Shown here: positions 48,343 through 59,217 of the stretch, one piece after another
Position numbering within the stretch: the first letter of the stretch is position 1
Layout: every line of letters begins with the position of its first letter
Origin: Mesotaenium endlicherianum
Taxonomy: Eukaryota; Streptophyta; Zygnematophyceae; Zygnematales; Mesotaeniaceae
Length of the DNA stretch: 64,000 nucleotides
Assembly (NCBI GenBank): GCA_009602735.1
Contig: WELA01006777.1
Span: 76,637-140,636, forward strand
Direction of reading: 5' to 3'
Made by a program: the position numbers and the translations under genes
The notes under the pieces: model-generated
What the model was told of the DNA's origin: nothing
What the model saw: only the letters and a program-made list of their open reading frames with translations
The model's database searches: none

Positions 48343-49504
48343 CAATTCTTGTCTGTTTAGTAAGATTCCACTACATCTTGGAAATGAGTTTGCTTGGGTA
48401 GTTTAGGAGTAGTGGGTCTGGCTGCACGTAGTTTTCGTGTGCCATGAACTGTTTTGACACAAGCGAACAAACCCCGCGTTACTGACTATTGGTATGCTTG
48501 ATCTTCTAGTGGTAGGCAAGCTCAGCACTAATGTCGATAATGAGTCCGGGGCCGCAGTATATCAAGCAAGTTACTAAGACAAGTGTATTAGGCAAGGCAT
48601 TGTGAGTTCTTGTACTTTGATGATGGTGCTGATTATGTATCCATCTTCAATTGATATTCATTATCAACGTCGCTGTGATGGCATCTCCATATGCACAAAC
48701 TTCATTCCTATACTGATGTTAGGTATGTGCAGAACATTGATTTTGCCTAAGGAATTACTAAGTACTGCTTTTGTCTCACTTTCCTGGTCCGCCTCAGCTG
48801 TAGCAACAGAGGGTTCTCTTATACAACTAATTCTTATGAAGGAAAACTACACCGTGGACTTAGGACATGAAGGATCGGAAGTATTTGAAGCCAGTTTCTC
48901 GGGCCAGCTTAGTTGCTACGTTGTGGCATCTCAATTTTCCAACATGAGGATGCTGCAGGTGCTTCATTGCAAAGGGGGCAGATGCTCTGAAAGTAACATA
49001 AATTAGTTTCACTGCACATTGCATGCCAAGTGTCTACAATTTGCGCAAACTGGCTTATACTGTCACTTATCACTATCAGTAACTTCTAGACTACATACTA
49101 CATGCAATGCTAGCCTACACCTCCACCTACGCCTCACCTACAGTTCCTCATGTTGGGCCCGCTGACTGGTAGGTAAGCTGCCACTTGGGCCCATATATGA
49201 CTGTAACACCGACCCTGCTAGCTAAGAGGGGTCACCCTAGTGCTGCACATGACATAGTGAGACGCACGCGCACCTACACCACCAATACCTTCTCGCCGCT
49301 GCTTTCCAGCACATCGCAGCGTAGATGCTGATACCTCTGCTCGGAAGAACGTTACTTTACTAGCTAGAATCGGTGGCCACGAGGGGCCGAGGGCGGGAAT
49401 GACTACCACTCCTGCAGACCAGATGGGCCGCGCCTGCACCATACTTCCTCAGACCTACTTGCTACCTCAAAGACATCTTAACACCTCCATTTTTTACGCG
49501 ACGC
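48343..49504. other. Interval between two convergent genes
   Basis: About 1.16 kb holding the 3' untranslated regions of the RNase HII-type gene and the membrane-protein gene, which end facing each other. No other coding or repeat signal was seen. Confidence 0.6.
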
Positions 49505-50893
49505 TCAGAAGCGCAGGCCGTTCGCAGCAAAGAGGGCAAAGAGAGGAGTCAGTCTCAACACCCCCTGCACAAAGAAGCCTTGCCCCACGGCGACCTTGAT
49601 ATCCTTGCGCGCGTAGTCAGCTAAGAGGCCTGTCCCAAACTCCAGGCGGAACTGCACAGCAAACATGGGAGGGAGACACCAAGCCCAAGGGTCACAAAAA
49701 TATCAGCCAAGGCCTATCCCTGAATGCCTTCTACCCTGAAAATTAATTAATGGGCAGAATATGATTTCAGGTTGCAGCAAAAAAACAGCACGCATATACA
49801 ATTACCGCGTGAACCATCAATCGGCACAGGAGTTTCACGGAGCATATATGAAACCTAAGGAGGGCCGCCAGGCGACAAGGGGGTGCTGAGCGAGAGGTCA
49901 AGCAAGCACAAAAACCCGAGCTCCCTCAGGACGGGCTAATGCTGCTTAGCTTGAAATAGAAAGACAGACTTTGTCAGGTAACGTTGACAGTGAGCCAACG
50001 CGCGCACGCTACTCAGCCAGCACCAGGGAGAGCATCCAGTCACAATGCACGAGCTTGCATAGGGGGATACACAAACAACATGCATGCAAGCGTGCGTGCG
50101 TGCCCCAAGCACACTCACTCACCTTGAGCGTCATGGTGGTGACCCAGAGCGACAGGCCGTCGGAGAGCGTGCAGGAGCCGAGCAGCATGGCCAGGTAAGG
50201 CACGTCGCCCGACGGGATCCTGGCGAGCAGCAGGCCGCCCAGCATGGCGGGGATCCAGGCGGTGACAGCGACGAGCCACCACTCGCGGCCGTAGTGGCCC
50301 TCCGTCAGCTCCTTCCAGCTGCTGCACGTCCCCAGCAGCTCAAACCACAGGCCCCTGCAGTCCCCCCATCCCCCATCCCACGTCCCATCCCCGCCACATC
50401 CATGTCTGTGCGTTGAGTTGACAGAACCAGGAAGGGGCCATCTGCTGTCGCTCCGCTCCTCACGAGAACAATACACCGGAAAAACGGCCTGCGCCTGAGC
50501 CCCTGGGCAGACGCATTTCAGGAGAAAGCAACAGAGCTTGCTTCCACTCACAGAAGCGCTAGTACCTCTGCTAGGTTGGAGTGCTGGGTAGACTACAGCC
50601 TGGAGGGGCAGAGAGCTGTGGCCCATTGTTATGATGCAACACAAGGCAGGCAGTCAGGCAGGCGGAGGGGTGGGCGGGCGGGCGGCACCTGAAGATGAGC
50701 CAGAGGCCGACGGGGAGCACGAGCGCAAAGGGGTGCGGGATGAAGTGCACGACGAGCAGCAGGCCGCCCACCACGACCTCCAGCCACGCGCCGCACACCG
50801 CCAACCACACCTCCTCCCCCTCCTGCGCCCACCACAACTCTTTCTGCCTCAGCTGCTGCTCGTTGATCTCAGAGCCAGCTCTCATTTTGCAGA

Positions 50894-50924
<31 letters not shown>

Positions 50925-53900
50925 TCGACGTCATCGTCATCACCATCATCCAGCAGCTCCCTGCTCCGTCTAACCCCGCGGTCGACTGGCATGCCGGGGG
51001 GCCAAGTCCAGGTCCACAGACCCTCCTTCCCCAGGCTGTTGTGGTCTGACTCGCGCGCACATCAGTCGGTCAAAGCCGGGGCAGGGAGGAGCTGGCCTCT
51101 CTGCCTTCACTCCGGCCTCCAATGGCACGGGTGGTTTGAACGCATGCCACCATGTTTGTACTAGAGGACACAACTGGCACTTCTACCGTAATTCCTATGG
51201 CCCCCTGCCACAAGCAAGTGAGAAATGCTGCTGGGGAGAGGGCACGGGAAAACGAGGGGGACGGAGAGACTTACGACGGCAAAGAGGAAGACAGCCAGCG
51301 CCACAAACACCACCGCCCGACCCAGCACCAGAGCTCCGCCCTGCAGGTCCACAAGAGGCAGTCAGCAGTCAGCACCAGCTCCAACCTGTGCTTGCACTGA
51401 GGTCCACACTGGCACACAGGGCAGGGCAGGGCAGGGAAAGGCAAGCCTCAACAGCCTGCAGTCTACACCACTGGGCCATCGCACTCTTCTCTGAACCGGC
51501 AGGAGGGAGGGGGGAGGGGGAAGCGAGTCGAGCACGCCTAGCCCACTGGGAGAATGCACAAGCGACCATGGAGCCAACAACCATGGGATGCGGGACAAAG
51601 TGCGTGCATCGGACGGACAGATTGGCAACCTAGGTCCTTCTACACTGGAACGAAAAGACAGGCAGGAGGACATCAGACGGATGGACGGACGCACGGACGG
51701 ATGGACGGACGGACGGATGGGAGGATGGGTGCGAGCGTACGACGAGGGCAAAGCGGCGCTTCTGGGCCTCGGGGATCCAGAAGGGCACGCAAAAGAAGGC
51801 CAGCGCGATGCCCACCAGCGCCATCCCAAACAGCGTGACCAGCACCAGGTGCCGCTGAAGCATCGCCATGTGGATCTGCCACGGCCCCGGCAACAGAGCC
51901 ACACCCACACCCGCACCCATGCCATCAGCAGGAGTCGGTGCAAGCAGCGGCTCCATTTGGAGCCCCTTTCTGGACCTGTGGCGCATGCAGCCGCCTCAAT
52001 GGCACGGGCCATCTCTGGATTTGGGAGAGTCAGTGACTGTCACTGAGGGGCAACTGAGGTAGCAGAAGCGTGTGCGTGCAGAAGTAGTGCACGTGAAAGC
52101 TCTCCCTCCCCGCTACCAAGGGAAGAGGGCCCCGTCACAGAGGAGGCAAGAGACTTGCCACTGCCCTTGTCTTTGCAACCCCTCTCCGTCACATAAACAT
52201 GAGACATACCAGCACAGGCTGTAGCAAACTGCGCGCACGCGCGCGCGCGTGTGTGTGTGTGTGTGTGTGTGTGTGCGCATGCGCGCGCATATGGGGGGAC
52301 AGCATATCCTGCGGCAGAGAGCACATCTGCTACAGATGAGAGACAAAACGGAAGGTGGGCTCTCACCTTCCCCGGAACTCCAGGCAGAGTGATGACATCA
52401 TCCTGCATCCAGCCAAAGTCATCCACCTGGCCCTCCTTCCACTTGAGAGGCCGCCGCTTCTCCTCGATCTCTATCCGCCAGTCCATGTCTTCCAGCCCCA
52501 GCTTCTGCAGCTCGCACTTCCTCTTTATTGATACTTGTGCTGCCGTGACGACGACAGGTGCCTCGCTGACCACGCAGACACCCTTGCTACCATCTGCCAT
52601 CCGCTTGGCGCCAGTCTGAGCACCGCTTGCTGCTCTTTCCCGACCTACCTGTGGGGCAGGACAAGCACCTGGCAGCAGACAATCGAGCTTCAGGTACATG
52701 AGAACCATGGCTGTAAGAAGGGCACACGTCTCTCCATATGTGATATCCAGCACAGCAGATTAAGTACCCATCTGACTTGGCGAGATACCTGCGGCATATG
52801 AGAGACCTTTCACTCGCACTCAGCTACACCAGGCCAACGCATACGAAGGATGAAACACTTCATGTGTCTTGTTCTACCCCTCCCCCATACTCTCCTATGT
52901 CCCTTCCCTTCCTCCTGTCCCCCCACCTCTCCGCCCTCCTGCCCCGCTTGTTCACCCCTCTTCGACGTCACCTTCTGAACAAGTAGTAAACTCCTCCTAA
53001 GATTTGGCTTTGCATAAGTAACCCACTGGCTGTGAAAAGCAGGCGAAGTACGGCACCCTGGGGCAGCAAAACAGAAGGAGACTAACAAAGCCCACGAGCA
53101 CAGTGAGAAAAAAACCATGGTCGGGAAAGACCAGGTTCTCTCTCGAGGTGTTGCTCATGTGGAAGGTGCAGTGGTGGTTCCTTGTGACAGCTAGAGTTTG
53201 AGAACTGCACGTGTCTTTCACACCAACTTTTTGAGGCTGCCTGTGCCCAGTCTGTCTGATTCTGTTTGCTCCAAGGAGACTTCCCACTGGCTGTGCTTGC
53301 ATGTAGGACTCAGTACTACAGCACTTTCATGTCAGACTTTCTACGCAAAAACCCTCCCACAAAGGCTGTATGCTCTGCCTGCTGCCAGCACCCAGCCCGC
53401 CCCTTAGGCTCAGTATAGTTGAAGGGTACTTACTGTGATCGATCCCTTCAGTTCTCCTGCTCGCAAGGGTTGGAGCGTCTGACTCTAGAGTCAAGGCCGT
53501 GGGTTGCTCCTGATAGAGAGAATCGGGGTCTGGGCGGTGACCACCCACAGGCTCACTCTGCAGAGTATGGACAGATTGCTGGGTGTCAAAAGGAATGATA
53601 AAGAGTACCTGGCATGCAACTTGGCAATTAAGGTCTTTTCATGCGCTGCAGTAGCCTGCTGTCATCGGTACTCTTACTATTGACAATCATAACCGATTCC
53701 CTGGTCATATAGCTCAGTGATGTCAATCTCTGAATATTATGGCCTTCAAAGCATTTCCTTGATATCCTTTCCGGCTGGTACTACCAAAGGTAATACAGCA
53801 TAGGAGTCTTACAAGCTCTGCGTTTCTTTCACTCGGAGCTGCTTCAGTTCAAGTTTTACTGAGCCATGCACAAACCATTCTGCACTTCTTTCACTCCTTG

Positions 53901-54122
53901 CCTCATCACAAGCTAATCTGTTACTTGATGCTGCCAAAAAAAGAACAACGTAACAAAGAATAGTCGACTTGCCTGCTGAGCCGTAGTGCACACCTGAAGA
54001 TACTCAGAGAATGAGGGTTCCCTCTTCGGAACACGAGACCCGCCAACAGCATGTGCCTTCAAACCACTGTGCCCATGAACCACCTCTTCCTCAACACTTA
54101 ATCCAGGTCCCCTCTTTTCCAT
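49505..54122 (-). CDS. Unknown multi-pass membrane protein, 9 exons, 476 aa
   Basis: I cannot name the family. Exons on the minus strand: 53994-54122, 53434-53557, 53116-53190, 52367-52710, 51741-51875, 51275-51340, 50689-50867, 50123-50354, 49505-49651. All have GT-AG ends with matching phases, and the total is exactly 477 codons. Exons 4-9 are well supported; 2 and 3 are less sure (exon 3 has a weak donor). The N-terminal 220 residues look soluble and include a charged stretch WRIEIEEKRRPLKWKEG. From about residue 225 there are about seven hydrophobic segments: LVLVTLFGMALVGIALAFF, VVFVALAVFLFAV, a pair in exon 7 (LEVVVGGLLLVVHFIPH, then FALVLPVGLWLIF), a pair in exon 8 (LVAVTAWIPAMLGGLLL and YLAMLLGSCTLSDGLSLW), and a last one in GQGFFVQGVLRLTPLFALFA. 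It ends NGLRF. Membrane and topology are unknown. Confidence 0.78.
51660..51735. repeat. Tetranucleotide repeat (GGAC/GGAT)n in an intron
   Basis: About 16 imperfect units of GGAC and GGAT around 51675-51730, between exons 5 and 6 of the membrane-protein gene. Confidence 0.8.
52235..52290. repeat. Alternating purine-pyrimidine run, (GC)n(GT)n(GC)n
   Basis: Runs of CG, then about 15 GT units, then GCGCATGCGCGCGC, in the intron between exons 4 and 5 of the membrane-protein gene. Such runs can take the left-handed (Z) form. Confidence 0.85.
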
Positions 54123-55789
54123 GCAGTGAAAAACTCCGACTCAATCCTCCTACTGCAGCTCCAATGCTGGCCGTGACAATTCTGAACTCGATTGGTCAAT
54201 ACAGGTGCTAGAATTCAAATCCCTTGAAGTTTAATGAAATTTATCCGGACCAAAACGATACCTTTATATTTGGGCAGGCACCAATGAAGGCCGCTAGCAA
54301 GCTACAGCAGAAACGAAGGTCCCGAGATCTCTAAGGAGCCCTTGTGGCCGAGACCAGTCAAACATCACAACTGTGTCTTATTGTGTTGCTGATCAGCTCT
54401 AGCGACACATGCTAGCCGTAGGTCATTTGCTGCAATTTGCTGCGCTTGGCTGCGTCACTGGAACTCTTACTCGCAAATAATTCCTGCATGTCGCCCGCCG
54501 AATCCAACTCAAAATATTCGGAGGACCAGAAAGTTTCGGTTCTACTTCGTCCCGTCGATCCTTTCAAATCTCAGCAGGATCGAATGAATCGCACTCTCAA
54601 GTACATCTTCGCGCAGAGAGGAAAACTGTGTTATTTTGAGGGAAGAGTTTACCCTTTTTCCCACCTTTTACCGTGATTGTATCTGACGGATCGATAGCTC
54701 GTGCTCCTGTTTTCGTGTGCGTGTCGTGATTGGACATGTACAAATCTACAACTGCCTTCACACGGAGTGCCAAGAGTCTCAAGTTCTCAACCCGATAAAT
54801 GCGTCGGGTGTCATCTGTTATGCCATATCGGCTATAATTTGGTCAACACGTTCTAGTTCGAGTCACCAATTGGCTGATGCACTGCCAAAAGCGTGAGGAG
54901 GCATCGCCGAAGTGAACGAAGTGAGGTAGTGAAGCCTTGACCCAAATGCACTTGTTGACTGTTGTGGACGGTGGTGGGCAGATTTTGTGTCGGAACCAGG
55001 TCGGAACTCGTCGGAACCAGTCGGGACTTGGAATCATGCTCAGAACTACTGTCGAGCATGGGGTGCTAACTCTTTTGTCCAGGAGGGCATTCTTTGCGAA
55101 AATAATCAATGGATTGGCAATAGAAATTAATATGATGTGCATCTTGGTGAATTTAATCAAAATTTACGTGTTTATGCGGCATTTTTTCAAATTGTCGTCT
55201 TTTCTGCGGCAAATATCAAGCATCTTTTTAAAATTCTGGCGAGAAAAATCAACCGTCCGGAGTCGCCTGCGGCGTTTTTAATACCTTGCGAAAATAATCA
55301 ATGAGTCGAAGAGAGCGGCGGCTTCACTTGCAGACTTAGCAATTTTTTTCAATAATTCAGGAATCTTTGCGACAATTAGCACCCCATGCTGTCGAGAGTC
55401 GAAACCAGTTCGAAGTTGCATGTATGGAAGTCCGACTATATGCCGTGTGAAACAGCAGTGACACAGGGACTTGCCACCACAAGCATGCGAACACATCGCG
55501 GGTCTGCGTGAGTCGGCTTGTCTAAAACCACCGCGGAGGACGCGCTACGGCCGGGCTACAGCGCGATGTGCTGTCCTCTGGACTCAATGTCTCCATGTCG
55601 TCGTGAACCAACGCGCTTTCGAAATTTTGTCGTCGGAGGCTTGTGCTTGGCCACAAGACTTCCAATCTAGCTAAGTATTTCGCGAAAGACGAGACTTTCT
55701 ACTCGTTATGCAAAAGCTAGAACGAGAAGCCTTACAAAGGCCCTGTGCTCTTTTACCTTTGAGCCCAATATGCCCCCACACTATAAACA

Positions 55790-56059
55790 GCGTTGCAATA
55801 TCCCGGGTTTCAATTACGTCAGTTGGACCTTGACTGACCATATCCACAACCATCTCCATCAGCAATTTTGTTTGAGGCGATCAACCAACTGTCACAGAAT
55901 GTGTTAAAGAATGTGTCAGCGAGCTAACGTAAGCATACTTTACCCAACTACACTTGGCTGAGTCATTATACTAAATTGTAAGTAAAGTTCAACAAACTGA
56001 TATAATGATTATTATAATAAACTGAATTCATATATCTACCAATTTAGTGATTTATTACA
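55790..56059 (-). repeat. Decayed LTR end of the copy A/B family
   Basis: The words CATATCCACAACCATCTCC, TGTGTCAGCGAGCTAACG, AAAGTTCAACAAACTGAT and the end TGATTTATTACA followed by ATCTCTCCAAAC follow the last 270 bases of the copy B 3' LTR and its polypurine run. No coding part is left. Old. Confidence 0.75.
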
Positions 56060-57451
56060 ATCTCTCCAAACACAACAACACCAAAACAGGCCTGGCCCAA
56101 CAACATTTCGTCTTCTCAGTACTCGCCTCCCCAAGCCTCCGCCTCTTGCATCAACACTGTTGCCAGACTTAGGGGATTCCTAGAAACAGCAAGCTGCTCC
56201 CTCCACTTTCAACCCACTCCGGGATGCAAAGAGAGACACCATCAGAAAGGTATAGTTGAGTTCTACAAGATGCAATCTAATCCATCACATTCAATGGCTG
56301 CAAGTGCAACTGGTCTCCATCTCCCCATTATGATAATTTACATAGTCGTATTTTGACTTGATGTGTATACGGGTTGTGAAAGTAACTAGCTGTCTTCAAG
56401 GGTCAATGCACTACTTTAAATTGCACGTGAGTCTCTCACATTTGCGAGACTTACACCAGAATTGCAATTTATGGGACAAGGTACATAGCGGAAATGGTTT
56501 GTGTAGACAATAATGTGTACATATATAAAAGGGCGGGCAAGTCTTCTATTGAGTTCAAGGAAGGTATACGCACTACTCAAATTTGTGTTACGCTTTATCT
56601 TTTTTGAATTGATGGAGCGAGGTTAAGTATTAAAAGAACAGGAATATGACTCACGCTTAAAAGGGAGCCCACAATACAAACAAAAAATTAGGACACACTA
56701 ACAAGCGTCGGCAATTGGGCTACGCATTTGCACTCTTTGTCGCATACGTGTCTCACGTTGGGGGCATCACAGCATGTGGGTAGGAACTGCCCAGTGAGTT
56801 CCACAGCACGTAATCTCCAGAGGCCACCTGGCAGCAATTGCCATCCCCATCCCAGAGCGGCACAAGCTTATGGTCTTTCTGAAGCAAGGCAAAATCGCGA
56901 CAAGAAGACTTAGCCGTTTTATCTCAAGGCACTAACACCTCGGGAACTAATGGGCTGATGCTTAGTAGGGCAATGCGAAGGCACGCAAGTTCTCCGACTA
57001 GCACATGTCTAAATGCGAGCTGCTGCAGCAAGCTGCAGAGAATAGCATCCACGATTATGTTTGTGCCCATCAAACAAGCCGCTACTGGAGCTCACACTCA
57101 CCCCCAAATAAACAGTTCTTTCTTCTGCCCGCATCACGGTCTGTCAGTCAAGAGCTCCCTCTTACAGACTTGTCATAGGACCAGAAACAGTGGAAGTGCC
57201 ACCGGCAGCCTAACAGGCAGAGCCAGAGAAGGCGGAGGGGGAAGGGCTCAGGTGGACTTTGCAAGTAGGATGTCTACCATGCAGCCGAGGTGCAACAAGA
57301 CGAAGAACAAGAGCTAGCAAGAGCGATTGATGACCATAGTTGCGACAGCAAGTAATCGTGAACATACCCCAAGGACGGTCTACCAAGAGCTCTGACACGG
57401 GCTTCATTTTGGATGAACATATTACGAGACATGACATCCCCTCGCCAACAG

Positions 57452-57471
57452 ACACACACACACACACACAC

Positions 57472-57528
<57 letters not shown>
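57452..57528. repeat. (CA)n(GA)n microsatellite, left side of gap
   Basis: About ten CA units followed by about 26 GA units running straight into the N gap. A matching GA run (58087-58136) lies on the other side. Confidence 0.95.
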
Positions 57529-58086
57529 NNNNNNNNNNNNNNNNNNNNNNNNNNNNNNNNNNNNNNNNNNNNNNNNNNNNNNNNNNNNNNNNNNNNNNNN
57601 NNNNNNNNNNNNNNNNNNNNNNNNNNNNNNNNNNNNNNNNNNNNNNNNNNNNNNNNNNNNNNNNNNNNNNNNNNNNNNNNNNNNNNNNNNNNNNNNNNNN
57701 NNNNNNNNNNNNNNNNNNNNNNNNNNNNNNNNNNNNNNNNNNNNNNNNNNNNNNNNNNNNNNNNNNNNNNNNNNNNNNNNNNNNNNNNNNNNNNNNNNNN
57801 NNNNNNNNNNNNNNNNNNNNNNNNNNNNNNNNNNNNNNNNNNNNNNNNNNNNNNNNNNNNNNNNNNNNNNNNNNNNNNNNNNNNNNNNNNNNNNNNNNNN
57901 NNNNNNNNNNNNNNNNNNNNNNNNNNNNNNNNNNNNNNNNNNNNNNNNNNNNNNNNNNNNNNNNNNNNNNNNNNNNNNNNNNNNNNNNNNNNNNNNNNNN
58001 NNNNNNNNNNNNNNNNNNNNNNNNNNNNNNNNNNNNNNNNNNNNNNNNNNNNNNNNNNNNNNNNNNNNNNNNNNNNNNNNNNNNNN
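57529..58086. other. Assembly gap (run of N)
   Basis: 558 unknown bases inside a GA microsatellite. The apparent long frames of alternating Ser-Leu or Glu-Arg across it are not genes. Confidence 1.

Positions 58087-58136
<50 letters not shown>
58087..58136. repeat. (GA)n microsatellite, right side of gap
   Basis: 25 GA units continuing the repeat at 57476-57528, then unique sequence leading to the end of AP5M. Confidence 0.95.
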
Positions 58137-58137
<1 letters not shown>

Positions 58138-58339
58138 GCGTGCAAGGAGATGGCGCCCCCACCAACCGACCTTCCATACATCTTTCCTCACTGGCAAGCG
58201 CGTGCACATATAGGGAGTGTGCATTGCACAGATCCAGCAAGGGTCGCCCCAAACGAGCACACAGGAGTGTTGGAATGGCCACGGGTTGAAGCCTGACACT
58301 TCAGAAAGCCCTACCTCCTCACTCCTGATGCTTCACATC

Positions 58340-59180
58340 TCACACCCCACTCCTTGCAACACCGCTCCCCGTCCATGCATCCATCTGCTAAAGTGGGGCT
58401 GACAAAGCGGCAGGCAAAGGCACGGTGTCCGCAGCTCCCACTCGTTCCAGTAGACAGCTGCACCTGCAGGCTGCTGCTGCTTCGACCGCTGCTACCGCTG
58501 CAGCCATGGCGGCTTTCTGCTATAAGAGCAACAATGGACGGGAAGAAAGGGAGGGGGAGGAAGAGGGGAAGTGGGCTAAGCGCACCTCATAGAGCACCTC
58601 TGTGGGGGCCTTGGCAGAGGAAGGGTACACCTGCACCTGGCAGCAGCAGCAGCAGTAGCCCACCTCAGACGGACGCCACGTGGCACCTCAGCCCACCACA
58701 CAGATGGCACATACGGGCATGAGCAGCAATTCACTCCAGCCCACGTGCGCTCGGAGCTGCAGAGCTCATGTCGGATATATTGACTGCCTTCGAAGCAAGC
58801 TGCGTACTTTCTCTTCCGGCATACCCGTGGCATGGGCATGCGTGGAAAGAGAAGGCAGGACGGTGTGCACTCTCACACCTTCCCTCATCAGTCAGGTTGC
58901 AGAAATGTCCGACTGCTTTGCCCCTCTGTGGAAGTCGGATCACAAGGGGGGCAAGAGCAAGTAAGCACTCTACCTTCTTGGGATCGATGGAGATGCCCGC
59001 CATGGAGACACCTGTCATCCGGAACGATGCCTGCGCACCATTGACCCATCCAAGCAGACACACATGCAGACCCGTGAGGAGCAGCGGCAAGCCATGGCTC
59101 TGCAGAAACTGCCGCCTGGCAGCCCTCCTAGCTCCCCCCCATCTCCGGCACACAGGTGCACACGCACGCGCTTGCGCGCG

Positions 59181-59217
<37 letters not shown>

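Larger units (their letters stand above)
54123..58339. other. Intergenic region upstream of the membrane-protein gene
   Basis: 4.2 kb between the membrane-protein start codon and the AP5M stop codon. It holds a decayed LTR end (about 55790-56059), a CA/GA microsatellite with an assembly gap (57452-58136), the membrane-protein promoter and AP5M 3' UTR. No other gene was supported. A TATATAAAAGGG word at 56523 is not followed by a gene I can see. Confidence 0.6.

Noticed and set aside
53116-53190. Reading the TM-like stretch after 53116 (FFLTVLVGFVSLLLF) as part of exon 3 of the membrane-protein gene
   Set aside because: Extending the exon to the later possible donors breaks the phase with exon 4; the shorter exon keeps it. 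Transcript data could reverse this.
56523-56534. TATA-box promoter
   Set aside because: TATATAAAAGGG is a good match, but no gene follows on that strand within reach.
57210-58299. Long frames of alternating Ser-Leu or Glu-Arg
   Set aside because: Products of the GA microsatellite read through the N gap, not genes.
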